A stretch of DNA of 64,000 nt from the NCBI GenBank assembly GCA_034440635.1, contig JAOTON010001356.1, positions 2,860,501 through 2,924,500 of the forward strand, written 5' to 3'. Position numbers and translations under genes: made by a program. Below, piece after piece: positions 51,001 through 63,000 of the stretch. The notes beneath the pieces are model-generated. The model ran no database searches. It had not been told where the DNA came from and saw only the letters and a list, made by a program, of their open reading frames with translations. How positions within the stretch are numbered: the stretch's first letter is position 1; each line of letters begins with the position of its first letter. This DNA comes from Lepas anatifera (lineage: Eukaryota > Arthropoda > Thecostraca > Lepadidae).

Positions 51001-54000
51001 AAAAATGAGACGCCAACTCGGATCACGGATCGGCTTTGAGGTGGTCCGGGTGCAAAACAAAACTCGGAGCTGCCGCTTTCCAGGACAGCCACAGTCCAAA
51101 CGTGACCGGTGGAGCCGAACCGAGTTCTCTCACGCCCCGTGATCCAATAAAACACGTCCGTGCCATCGCCGCCGTTGCAGAGGTAGCGCCCCGACACCGG
51201 CGTGCCTGCACGTGCAGCGGCGCCTCACTGCGGCGTTGTTTACAGCGGCGCCGACCCGCCGTCTGCCCACAGCGTCGTCGTGAGGTGGACTGCACCGCGC
51301 CGGGAACACCGGCACTTAGGGCTGGAGCTAGACACGCCACTTTGCAATCCGGCGAGACCGGCTCACTGGGAGGTGCCGGTCTCAGTCACATCGTTCTAAA
51401 AACACATTGGAAATTCTCTGCCTAGTGTGACATTTGCGATTGGTAGAGTAGACGGGATATTATCTTGTCATTCGCCCCATATCGATGTTCCACGCCCATA
51501 TCTAGTGAGAAAATACCAGCATCAGCTCCGTCCCCTCCCTAGTGGATGCTTATAATTGATAATTAATCATATAATTTCTAATTAATCAGGTGAATTATTC
51601 TCTTTGTTGCATCGTTTCTATTTCCCCCCCAATGACGCTGGAGTGATCCACTACATAGCTGCACTCAGAGCTCCACAAGACTGGCCTGGAAAAAATAAAA
51701 AGTGAAAAGTTTGATGAGTACAGCTCATTGGCTAGGAGGTGTGTTAATCAAAGCAAAGCCGACATCCCATTCCTTAGGTGGCTCAACCACAACTAAATTT
51801 GGTGACTTAACTAATCAACCAATCCAATTTGCAGAGCAACCAAGACACTGGCTGCGGCAGTGCTGATTCGAATTTCGGGATGTGTGGCATCTCCAGTTTA
51901 CGACTCTGTTGTGTTCAGCCACCACGCGATGAGGTTGCGCCGCGGTTTGATGGAGGTTGATGGCATTGCTCCTCGGCGGAGTATCGGGCTTCAAGACCAA
52001 ATGATGCTGCCACCTGCTGCTTCGAATGCTTACTGAAGATGATTCTGGTTATATCGTAGGAAAATTAATGGTTATAAACGTCGGTCCCGTATCAGGGAGC
52101 TCTTGAGTGAAGAGACAAAAAAAACAAAAAGGTCATCAGGTACCAGCGTGCAGAGCTATGCCCCGTTTTGTAGCATTCACATGCAAACTTGTAGACGGAA
52201 AATTCGATGGTCAGCAGAAGTAGACTAGAAATTAGATGAGGTGGCTTCTCAAGTTTCTCAAGGATGCTCTTGGCTTGCCAGATATTCGCATTGGTCTCGC
52301 AGATATTCACATTACTGTCCAGTGTGCTGATGAAGTGTATTCGCATAAGTTGAAATCCAGCGTTTCCAAAAAACACACCTGTATTAGCACAGTTTATATA
52401 CTTTTTCCTTTCTTTAACTTCAAATACATGGAAATAATGTGCTATATTAAATCCATTCTGGTTTCATCAAGTGAACTGGCTTGAAGCAATATTAAAAACT
52501 ATCACCAATTAGCATGTCTTCTATAGAAAAAAACGATACGTTGAAGCCGACAGAATGGACAGCTGATTGGCGGAGTCAGACATTATCGTTTCCAGATGAG
52601 GAATCATAAACCGTATTTGCCGGTTCCTTTGACAAGCAGGGAACATGAAATGTGACTGCTTCTGAAGACTATTCGACATTTAAACATTCGCAAACTTACA
52701 AATCCACAGTTTCGAAAGACTTTCGGGCCGACGGACAACTCCGAACCGAAAGCGAACAGCACCGCCTTTATCTCCTTAATTGAAAAAGTTGGATCTGAAG
52801 GTCTGACCAATCATAAGAAACTCAATCTGTGCCTCAGTGCAAAGTCCCACGGAAGTTGATAATATCTGGTACTGATTATTCGGATTGCTGGTGACAGCAT
52901 GATTAAAAGAAGATGCAGAATATATTTTTCAGTCTTTATTTTTTGGCCTTTTGTATCTAATATTAATATAAAATAAACCGGCATGCTAGTGATTGATCTA
53001 TTCTACATCTGACTCTAGCTGGTAGGTCGCAGAGCCGCAGTTTCTGCGGTCTGGCCGTACCTTCTGGCAGCTGCCGCGCTCCGTCTAATCGGTCGCCGTT
53101 CGCGACGGGGCGGGAGACCGCAGGAGCGCTGACGCCGAGCCGCCTCATCCCGACCCGTCGCACCTCTTCTCTCCGCACACCGTTACACCGGCTGCACTCC
53201 ACCGTCCTCGCTCTTCCGGGCCCTTGGAAGGTGTCACTGCCCGTCAAGGCAACCGCAGGCTTTTAGACATTTTTATAGGTGATTGAATGGCACAAGTGCA
53301 GTGCAGTGGTTTATTTTTTGAGCTTTCCATCGTGCAATCTGCAACGGTTAACCATTCTTGGATCCTCTGCAGAGGCTATTTTTTCACACGGCCGTATTTT
53401 CTCCCGGGAACGGTTCCAGCGATCGTGATCAAATCGGCAGAGGAGTGTCTGATTGAATCCTTCCATCTCACCAGGAGTGTGGATTTATATATTTCGGGGT
53501 GCCCGGGCACCTCAATGAAACTTGTATTTATCTATTGTTTTTTATAAGGGCCACTCCCAACACGGGCACTTGCACGATCACAGGGAGAATTAGCGTGGGT
53601 GTTTAAGAATCCTCTCCACCAGTTCACATCAGACATGTAAAGCGGTTTCCCGCCGTGGCGGTTGAACCCACGTAAATCCATTCCACATGATCTGAAGACG
53701 AGCAATGAAGCCCGTAGGCCACCTGGCTCCCTCAAAATAGTGTCAAACACTCTTATTTATTCTTTTAATTTTGACGACTTTAAAATGGTTCAAAATGGTT
53801 GAACAAGCCTGTGGGAAAGCCAAAACACACTTCATATAATACTATCACCTTTTCATATAAAGTGCTTATGAAAATTTTGGGCACCCTCAAATATCTTCAA
53901 AAATCCACATTCTTGCTTCTCAGGATTTTTTTTTCACCTAGCGGTAGGCTCTCTCGCGGGACAGACGCAGCGGGGTTCCACTGAGCGCGCCGGCCATGGA

Positions 54001-57000
54001 GGGCTGGAAAGCAGCGGAGCACTCCCGAGAGCATGTGCCCCAGCAGGGTGCTCCCAACGTCTGGACCAAGGATCTCATCAGTGAGCGCGCGTGCCACAGA
54101 AAGTGGGCGAAAACGACCAGCTGTCGAGGCCACCGGCTGAGCGCTGTGCTGGTGTCAATACGGCCGCAACGTTGTTTAGGACAACCCGACCATCGTGCTC
54201 TAATTTGCGGTCACGCGACTTTCAAATTTGTCGATTCCAGAGATGCCAACTTTGTCAATGTCCCTATAATTCACTTTATCAAGTCAGAGTGATTTTTTCA
54301 ACGGTTAACACGCGGCCTCCAAATTCACGAAAAAATAACGAACGCCACTGATGACAGAGACATTCTAAAACCTTGAATCCTTAACACTCGCACTGGAGAG
54401 GGGTCTGGCACTGACCCGCACTGAAGAGGGGTCTGGCACTTACGCGTACTGGAGGGAGGGACTGGTGGCCCCCGGGATCCCGGAAACTTAAAGGATTAGA
54501 AAAAGACCGGTGGGGGGTGGGGTGGTTGGGGCCTATAGTGACCTATATATAGCCAATTTTGATTAACTTCCAAGATCAAACGAGGTAATAAGAAATCAAA
54601 TTTTGGCTGTACTGGATAACACCCTTTGAACGGAAACACTGGGCCAACGACCTTGAAAGTGCTAATATGACCTTGACCCGCGACTTTCATACAAGTTGAC
54701 CTTGACATAAAATTCCGTTTTAATATCATATCATTCGAATCCTCGGGTCGAGACGAACACATTGATGCCTTTGGTTTTGTGGTACGTCTAATGCTTCCCG
54801 AGTTATAAGCAATTTGCTAAATGGGTCAACACTTGATCCATTTTGACCCTCTGCGACGTCACGGATCAACAGATATGGTTCAAACTGGGTTTGAGTGTAG
54901 AAGACTGCAAGGCACTTCCAGTAATGTTTCAATTTTCCTTATCACCTCTGATTCCCGAGATCGTAGGTGAGGTGGGGGGGGTCTGATTGAACCCCCAGGC
55001 GGCGGGGTGTGCGAAAAGAGCCCAGACGGAGCCGGGGTAATACTGCGGGCACTGCATGGCAACATTCGTTTACAAATCTGATACTTAGACTCACACCATA
55101 AGCACAGCGGGTGGGAAGACGGTAACACAATCTGATTCATGGCAACCCCTAAAGCTGGCCTTGGGGAACCACAAAATGTTATAAATTCTCATCTCCGTCA
55201 CGAACGCTACGGGACTTGGACATGGAATGGCACGACCCACCACAAAAGCGCAGATCAAGCTTATCGCGAGGCACACCATTCTACCATCAGCACGGGCGCC
55301 GAAAGCGGGGGGACGGGGGGACGCGTCCCCCCTGTTGGCCAACTAGGGGGACGTCCCCCTTACATTTTTGGTCAAATGTCATTGATGCTGTCAGTTACCG
55401 AACATGTTCAAAATTCGCCTCCCCCGGTCAGCACCAGCTCGGGTCCGTCCCCTTGTGCAAAAATTATGTGGCGGCGCCCCTGACCATCAGTCATCAATTA
55501 TTCAGTATGTCTGAAGCTTATCTGGACTATGAAGCCCTTCACTAGTTTCGTGATGCTTTCAATAAGACCGTGACCTGAGCCCGACCGACAGCCTGACGTA
55601 ACGCTGCAGTCAATTAATTCGCTGTGAAAAGGCCCAGCGTCTGATGCGGCTGCGATATTGTGGCTTCAGGCGACCTGTGATCTCGCTGTGTTGTAACGAC
55701 CTCTGGGCGCCTGGGCCCGGCCTAGGCCGGCCCGCGGCACCCTCATCTGTAATGAGTTAGTCTGACAGGGTGGTCGCGGCCACGGTGTTTGAAAGCGTAA
55801 GTGGGAGAAAGTAGCGGTTCAGACGGCGTTCTCAGCTTCATTTTGGTTGGGTTTCGGAACAGAGAAATGTTTCAGATTGTGTATCCTGTTGGTCGCGCCG
55901 CCTGTGATCCAGGCGCTGGTTTGGAGTTCATTACAAGGCAACACAAAAAGAAAGATGTTGGCCCTGATTTGATAAGCTTTTCTCGTGAAGACGACAAGAA
56001 AACATGTAATTATTGGCTTCCTCAATGAACATTTCTCTTATACCCGATAGTCTTCGTGTTTACTAATTTGTCAGGGCGGAGAACGAGATTCCGGCTTCTG
56101 TCGTACTTTAGTTTCTCTCATCCCAGGAATAATCAGCCAGACAATTTTACTCCAGACACGATCAAGTCATTAATCTACAGCCTGTGCTCGCCACCTTTCT
56201 CTCAATTATCAACCCTTTCTCAACTTATCACAGTCTCTATGATTAACATCAGCCGTTTGGAAACTACCCACGTGACTAAACATTTAACCAGACCCCAGTC
56301 TCTCCAACTAACCCTTCATATTTTGTAAGCAAAGCAGATATAAGTCTTGCTGAGGACGTAACACAACATAGTTTGCATTGTATTCTTCCCAGACTCAACG
56401 TTTGTCCCAGGAACAGTATTTCCAAACGAGAAAACAGCCAGATAATTTTCACCAAAACAAAATTAACCTTCGCCCGGGTGGGGGGTCTTTTAGACCCCCC
56501 TCGGGTTTTTCCGAAGTGACCAAAAAACGGCGGCGCAGGCTGTAAACTTGTTCTAGCTGTTCCTTCATCATTTTTACATCTTTCCTGAAAATTTGGGCTC
56601 AAGGTCATATCAGGTCAGGTCACCAGGTCAGGTGAAGTGACCTCACCTCAAAAATACTTAGGACGGCATAACTAAAAGAAGAGTTAATCGATCAAGTTGA
56701 AACTCATACCACATCTTGGGCCCACCAGGAGCTACAACATTTGTTCCGGGATTTTTGATATTGGTGACCTAAGGTCATGTGCAGAGCATGACCTCCCCAT
56801 TGACAATACATGGGGAAAATCACGAAATGAGCTTTTCTCAGTAAGTATGGATGGAATCAACTTCAAACATCGGTTGCGACTTGTTCTTAGCCCATTTCTG
56901 AAGCTGATACCAAAATTTTTGACTTGTGACCTTTAAAAGGTCGCCTTAGGTCAAATAAGCATTTTTGGTGTTTTTCTCTATAAATTTTGAATAAACTAAA

Positions 57001-60000
57001 ATAGAGCTTTTATTTTGTCACAAGTGTTTGTATAGTCACTGAAGTCAATGATATACATTGACTATACCGGTGTTGGGTCGACCGTTGACCTGGTCGGTCA
57101 ATTCTTAAATTTGACCTGGCATAGAATATCATATATCATTCATTCTATTGACGAGAGGATTGCAATGGTGCATAAACTATGACTGTATCTTGTTTGGTTT
57201 GGAAGATATTAGCGAAAAAGTAAACGCCCTTATGCATGGGTGACTATGGACATTCCCAGAATATGCCCATATGTAGTGACCTGTAGCTCCCTAGGCTTTG
57301 ACCTGACACGAAAATGAATGCCACTGTAATGAGCGCATCTCAGAGCTTTCGATGGTGTTAGAAAATGTTTTAGCTATCATAGTTTCTGAGATATAGAGGT
57401 TTTCTTAGTACACCTTATTGGATTTTGACCTATTTTGACCTCTGGTGACCTTGATATTGACCTGACAGAAAATGACTTAGTTTTTCGATATATTTTCAAG
57501 GTTTATTGCTTTTGTGTTTTTCTAGTCTCTTTTTTTGAGATCGTGGGGGTTTTTCCCCCACCAGGGGTGGCTCGTACCCGCCACCGGGTTAAACAGTAAT
57601 GGGTGTCCTAGACACTCCAAGACACGCCAATGTCCGCTTTAATACACTTCAACGTTTGAAAATGTATTTCTCTATAAAACGCCTCAGAGCCGCCCCTCCA
57701 AATACAGCCTTTCGAAATAACAACGGCTCTTAGCCGGCGATGCATATTCTTGGCCATGCCATCCCTTGGACTCCCCCTATACATCGCTTGCCATGAGCCG
57801 AGGCCCCTGCTGTTGCATATGCAGCAGTTAACTCCACTCCCGCCCCGCACGCGCACGACACCACGCCCTCGCCGTCGCTGGTACCTCCACGGAGGAGAAA
57901 CAAACGCCCCCAGCCAGCCTCTCAGCGGCGCCGCCCCCTCCCTGATGTCGCAAGCACGCCTGTTCAGGCGCCCTGTTGTGCAACCGGCTATTTACACGAG
58001 GCATTGCAAACCACGAGAATATTCGTGAGATCTTAACTCATGCACATACTAGAGAGAGTTTATAACACACTTAAAGAACGTGCAAGCGCGATCAATACGG
58101 GCTTGCCAATTTGGGTATAAGTTATAACATTTGTCATAAGCGTCTCCACCGGCAAAAAGTGTGGGGGTGGCAGCTAAACTTCACCTGATGCTGACAAAAA
58201 ACTTTCAACGTCAGGACCAAGAACTTTTCGAATTTGGGCTCCTCATTGCTTTCCACAGCGGGCGATTATAAGAATGTCCGGTTTCTTCCATTTCGACTGA
58301 CATTAGGAAATTTTTGGCCAAAAAGTGGGGAGCAGCCCCCTGCCCATCCCTTTTCCGACGCTTATGACACTTGTACCCATCTCACACTCGCTGTGTCATT
58401 TCCGCAGAAGCCCGGTCAGTTCGAGCTGGCCAAGAAGCAGTACTTCAAGTTCATGTTCGTGCGGCACCCGCTGGAGCGCCTGATCTCGGCGTACGAGGAC
58501 AAGGTGGTGAAGGCGAATCACCCCAGTCTGTACTACCTGAGGAGGAGCATCTTCGCTGCCCACGAAGATATCTACATTCGACATGAGATCTACAACAAGC
58601 TCAGGTACTTAACTGCTGAGGTACCGCATTTAAGGCTTGATCCACTGGATGAATGTATTCAGGTCACTTAATTTTGTAGCAAACATTTTCACACGTTAGT
58701 AGTAAATTACGATGCAAGGGGAAAATTATCAAGATGCACATAGCAAACAGGCTTCGAAAATGATCCCGATAGATGTTAACATGCTTTTTGAAATGCGAAC
58801 CGTACTTTTCCAGGCTTAGTCAGGCGGCAGCCATTTGATGGGTTGCTGCTTCAGTCGCTGGGGGAGGGGGGGCTTCTTCACAGTGTGACCGAGGAAAATC
58901 GGGCGGAAAATGCCAGCGTTGACTATCCACTGCGGGCTAAAAAGAACCGAACCGCGACGGAATTACGCAGAAATGATCGCAGCCATCGGAAAATACTGGG
59001 CCATCGCTGCTTGCTGATGTGATTCTGTGGCCTGCAGGGCTAGTCTGGAGGACGAAGCAGCCATCCTCTCCTCCTACGACGCTCAGGTGGCCAAGTACAG
59101 GGAGGAGGTGGAGGCGAGGAACAACATACCCACTTTCTCAGAGTTCCTCGACTTTGCACTCGCAAGGGAGCCCACCGGTGAGAGCAAGCGCTGAATTGGG
59201 AACAGGTAGGTGCCGGAGAATTCCATCGAAATTGTGCAATTTTCAGGGCGGTACCTCTGCAGCTTGCATATTGTTATTTGCTGCGTTCGACTATGATCGA
59301 TACATTGAACTCTGTGAGGAGAATCGTGCAAGGAATCTAGATGAGGATAAGCATTTTGGAACAATTGACAGAAATGGACGTGAATTCCACCGAGAAAAAT
59401 AAGCGGCACAACGCAAGGCTGCATAATCCTTCTCGATCCAGGAGAGACCCTGTACAATACAAACCCTGTAATACAAGCCCTGTACAATCCCTATGGCAGA
59501 CAAAAAATCCAGGGGGTTCTGCGCCCCAACCTGATCCACGGGAATCACCACCCATGGCATAATGTCTCTGCACACATCAGCAACTCAGCTGACGAATCAG
59601 CTGGTTAATCAGCTGACGAATCAGCTGACAAGTCAGCTGGTGAGACAGTTGGTTCGGCCGACGCTGGACCATAAGTATCCACTCTCACTCGTCAGCTATC
59701 ACTACGGCATTCAGTGACGGCGCCATCATCATTTCGGCTGTTTGTGGCCGATTATCCTGAACCGTAGCCGGCCAAATTAACCAGGTGTGAGACAGCTGGT
59801 CACACAGCCACAGCTGACACCCCGCCCCCTCCCCCGCCCCATTCCGGACCGCGGTCGCAGTTACCGCTGAAAAGTGAAACCGGCCCAGAACAAGCACGGC
59901 GAATACATCTGGTAATTCAGGGACACAATAGTTATAATCTACTCATCGTTTTTTTTTACCGCGGAATGATAAGCTGAATAATCTGTTAATGCTAATCAAA

Positions 60001-63000
60001 ACTGGAACAAAGCCAATGCCCTGGAAAATAGCCAATGATCTTGGTATTCGTTGACCAAACCCACATGATACTGGACGCGTCGTTAAATTAACACGCGCAT
60101 TGACGGGGGCGGGTACCCGCCCCCTCGGGTTTTTCGGAGATAGTAGAAAAACGTTGGCGTGTAGCGCCGCCGTACTTAGTATACCTTTTCCCTCATCATT
60201 TTTACAACTTTTGTGAAATTTTTAAGGTTAGGTCATCACAGGTCAGGTCACCAGTACAGGTCAAGTGACCCGACCTCAAAAAAAGTTTAAGATAGCATAA
60301 GTCGGAGCAGAGTGAACTTATCCGATTGAAACTCATATCATATAATGGCCCCACCGAGTTCTCTAACATATGTTCCGGTATTTTCAATATCGATGACCTA
60401 AGGTCAGGTACGAGGCATGACCTCTCCATTGGAAATACATGGGAAAAATGGTTTTTACGGAATAACTCAGTAACGGATGGTGATAGAGCATTTATTTTAG
60501 CTGCATTAGACTCGCCTTGGCTTTGCGGTTCTAATGATATACATTTTATATAATTTGACCCTGACCTGACCTCAGGTCAGGTCAAATCTTTGATTTGACC
60601 TAGCAAGGTCAAATCATATATCATTCGATTCGGCTTGCTGCGAGGATTCATACAGTTCAAGTCGTTTTGCTCTATCTTTACTTGTTCAGATGTAATGGCC
60701 GAAAAACTTAATTTACATGTTATCCCTATGACGGCATATGACGGCATGTTTTTGACCCCTGGTGACCTTAAATGTGACCTGACAAAAAATGGTTCAAATA
60801 TTTTCGATGGAGAAGTGGATGGGCAGCCCAACGCCGTTTACTGTTTTTCGCTACCTACCGTGGTTCTCGAGATCTTAGGGGGGGCGGGTACCTCGCCCCC
60901 CCCGTCAATGCGAAGGTGGCTCAGACCCCGTCAATGCGCGTGTTAATTTTCGTAGACTTAACATAGGTGGAAAATCGGCCCTTATCTCCTCAATAGGTGG
61001 TCATCTTTTACACCCATGACTCGAAGTCTTTGAATAATTAGGAATATGGAAAATATCCTAACAAATGCAATCAAATTGACTGCGGCCATTTTTGACGGTT
61101 CAGAACTGTTACCAATAAACGTCATGAAGCACGCAACTCAACATGAAATATATACAACGAAAACACAATTTAATTGTCTTGAAAAATTACAAAGTTTGCA
61201 ACTTTACGGATTCACGCCATAAAAGGTGTCCTCATGCCCACGACTTGGACCACCAAGCCAGACCCAGTCATTTAAATACACAGCTGTCCACCGTTATTGA
61301 TGACTTAGCACAAACCGCGCGGCTGCGGGCGCTGCAGTTGCCACGGTCGGCCGGCCGTCCACAATCAGACGCCGTTTTCACGGCAGCGCAGTTCCGCTGA
61401 GAGCCGGCAGAGTACCAAACGCCACGATGTGAAGCAGGCGTTCTCGTCAGGGTCGTACGGCAGGGGGCCGGACGTACCGCGCGGCACGGTCTCGCATCAG
61501 GGAGAACCTGAGCTCTCGCACACACCCCAAACTTTCCGCTCGGACGTACCGGGCGGCACGGTCTCGCATCAGGAAGAACCTGAGCTCTCGCACACGCCCC
61601 AAACTTTCCGCACGTGGGGTCTGAACAAACGTGGCAGCACAGTTAAAACTTGACAGTGTTTGTTCCATTGGCGACAAACGTGGCGTTCCATTGGCGACAT
61701 GAAAAGGTAATATAACAACGTGGTCACAAGCTGTCTTCGAAGACATACACGGATCCAAGATCTCCGATCGGTGGAGGGAGGGATGAGTCACATGGACGGG
61801 GGCGCCTCTTTTGGGCAGGCAAGCCCATGAGGTGGGCGTCAAATCCTAATGGGGGAGAGGGGGGCGATGCCAGGATCACAGGGGGCGGTGGTACGTAACC
61901 TTTCAGGGGGAGTCATCGATCTATCAAGGGGGCTGTCACCGTTTTAAGGGCGTCGAAGGTCGTTCGGGGGGCGCCCCCTTGTCCCCTAGATCCGCCTAGG
62001 TTCGAATATTTTAAAACTAACACAGATTTAACCGGCTACGAATCTCTTACTGTCACCTCACTGAAGAGAACAGCAACTTGCAGCAAAGTGCCATCGAACC
62101 ACTCATTCTAAAACGTGTTTTATGCACATAAGGTCTTATTCCTGGGACCATAAAACAACGTGCGACTAGGATATATCACTTTCAACCTCTTTCGAACCGC
62201 TGTGATCCCTAAATAAACAGCGCTGAGTCAACCCAGCCCAAAACCATTTCCCAGTATTCCAGATCATTTCAGTAACCGACATCATTCCAACCCGCACGGA
62301 GAACAGTTTGTCAGTGGTTCTGAGCGCCCGCCTGTGGTCAGTGGAGGCAGTGTCCAGGGTTCAAATCCCGCCGCGTCCCTAAAGACAACTGATCCCGATG
62401 CACCAACAGGGTGTGAGCTTGTTACACCCTGTAACAGTAGAAGTCAGTGCACCTTCAAACATCATTCTAGCAGTTACATGATGCCACTAAGGCTCAACCA
62501 CCAACCTCGCTGATTGCTTGTCTGGGCCGCAGGGCACACCGGACTTCTAACTTGTAGCAGAGCGAGGGCAGCTTTAACACATACCACTAGAAACAAAAGA
62601 CATCTATAAAGACGGCCGTTGTGTCGGCAGGCGACGGTTTCGAGAGCCACTGGACACCCTACTGGCGCCAGTGCTCGCCGTGCCACATAGACTTTGACGT
62701 CATCGGGAAACTGGAAACGGCCGAGGACGACTTCAAGGTAAAGTGCCACGTCTGTTTAGCCCCGCACGGCGAATTCTGTGGCGGTGTGCTGCGTGTTTTC
62801 TTGAATATCGAGTTAAGAGAACCACACAGAGCTGTGGGAGATCGCATCTGTTGCTTTCATCACAAATAGAAGGAAAGTATCTCTCTGGAGACAGGGGATT
62901 CTCGTCTGAGATAAAATAACTTTATTAAGGACGGAAATTTATGGACCTTTACATGGGCAGGATCTAACGTGCCGTATGACACATTTTTCGGGGATAGTTT

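Noticed and set aside
58234..58671. Extended 145-codon version of exon 3
   Set aside because: It reads through both splice sites; the sulfotransferase homology begins at the acceptor and stops at the donor.
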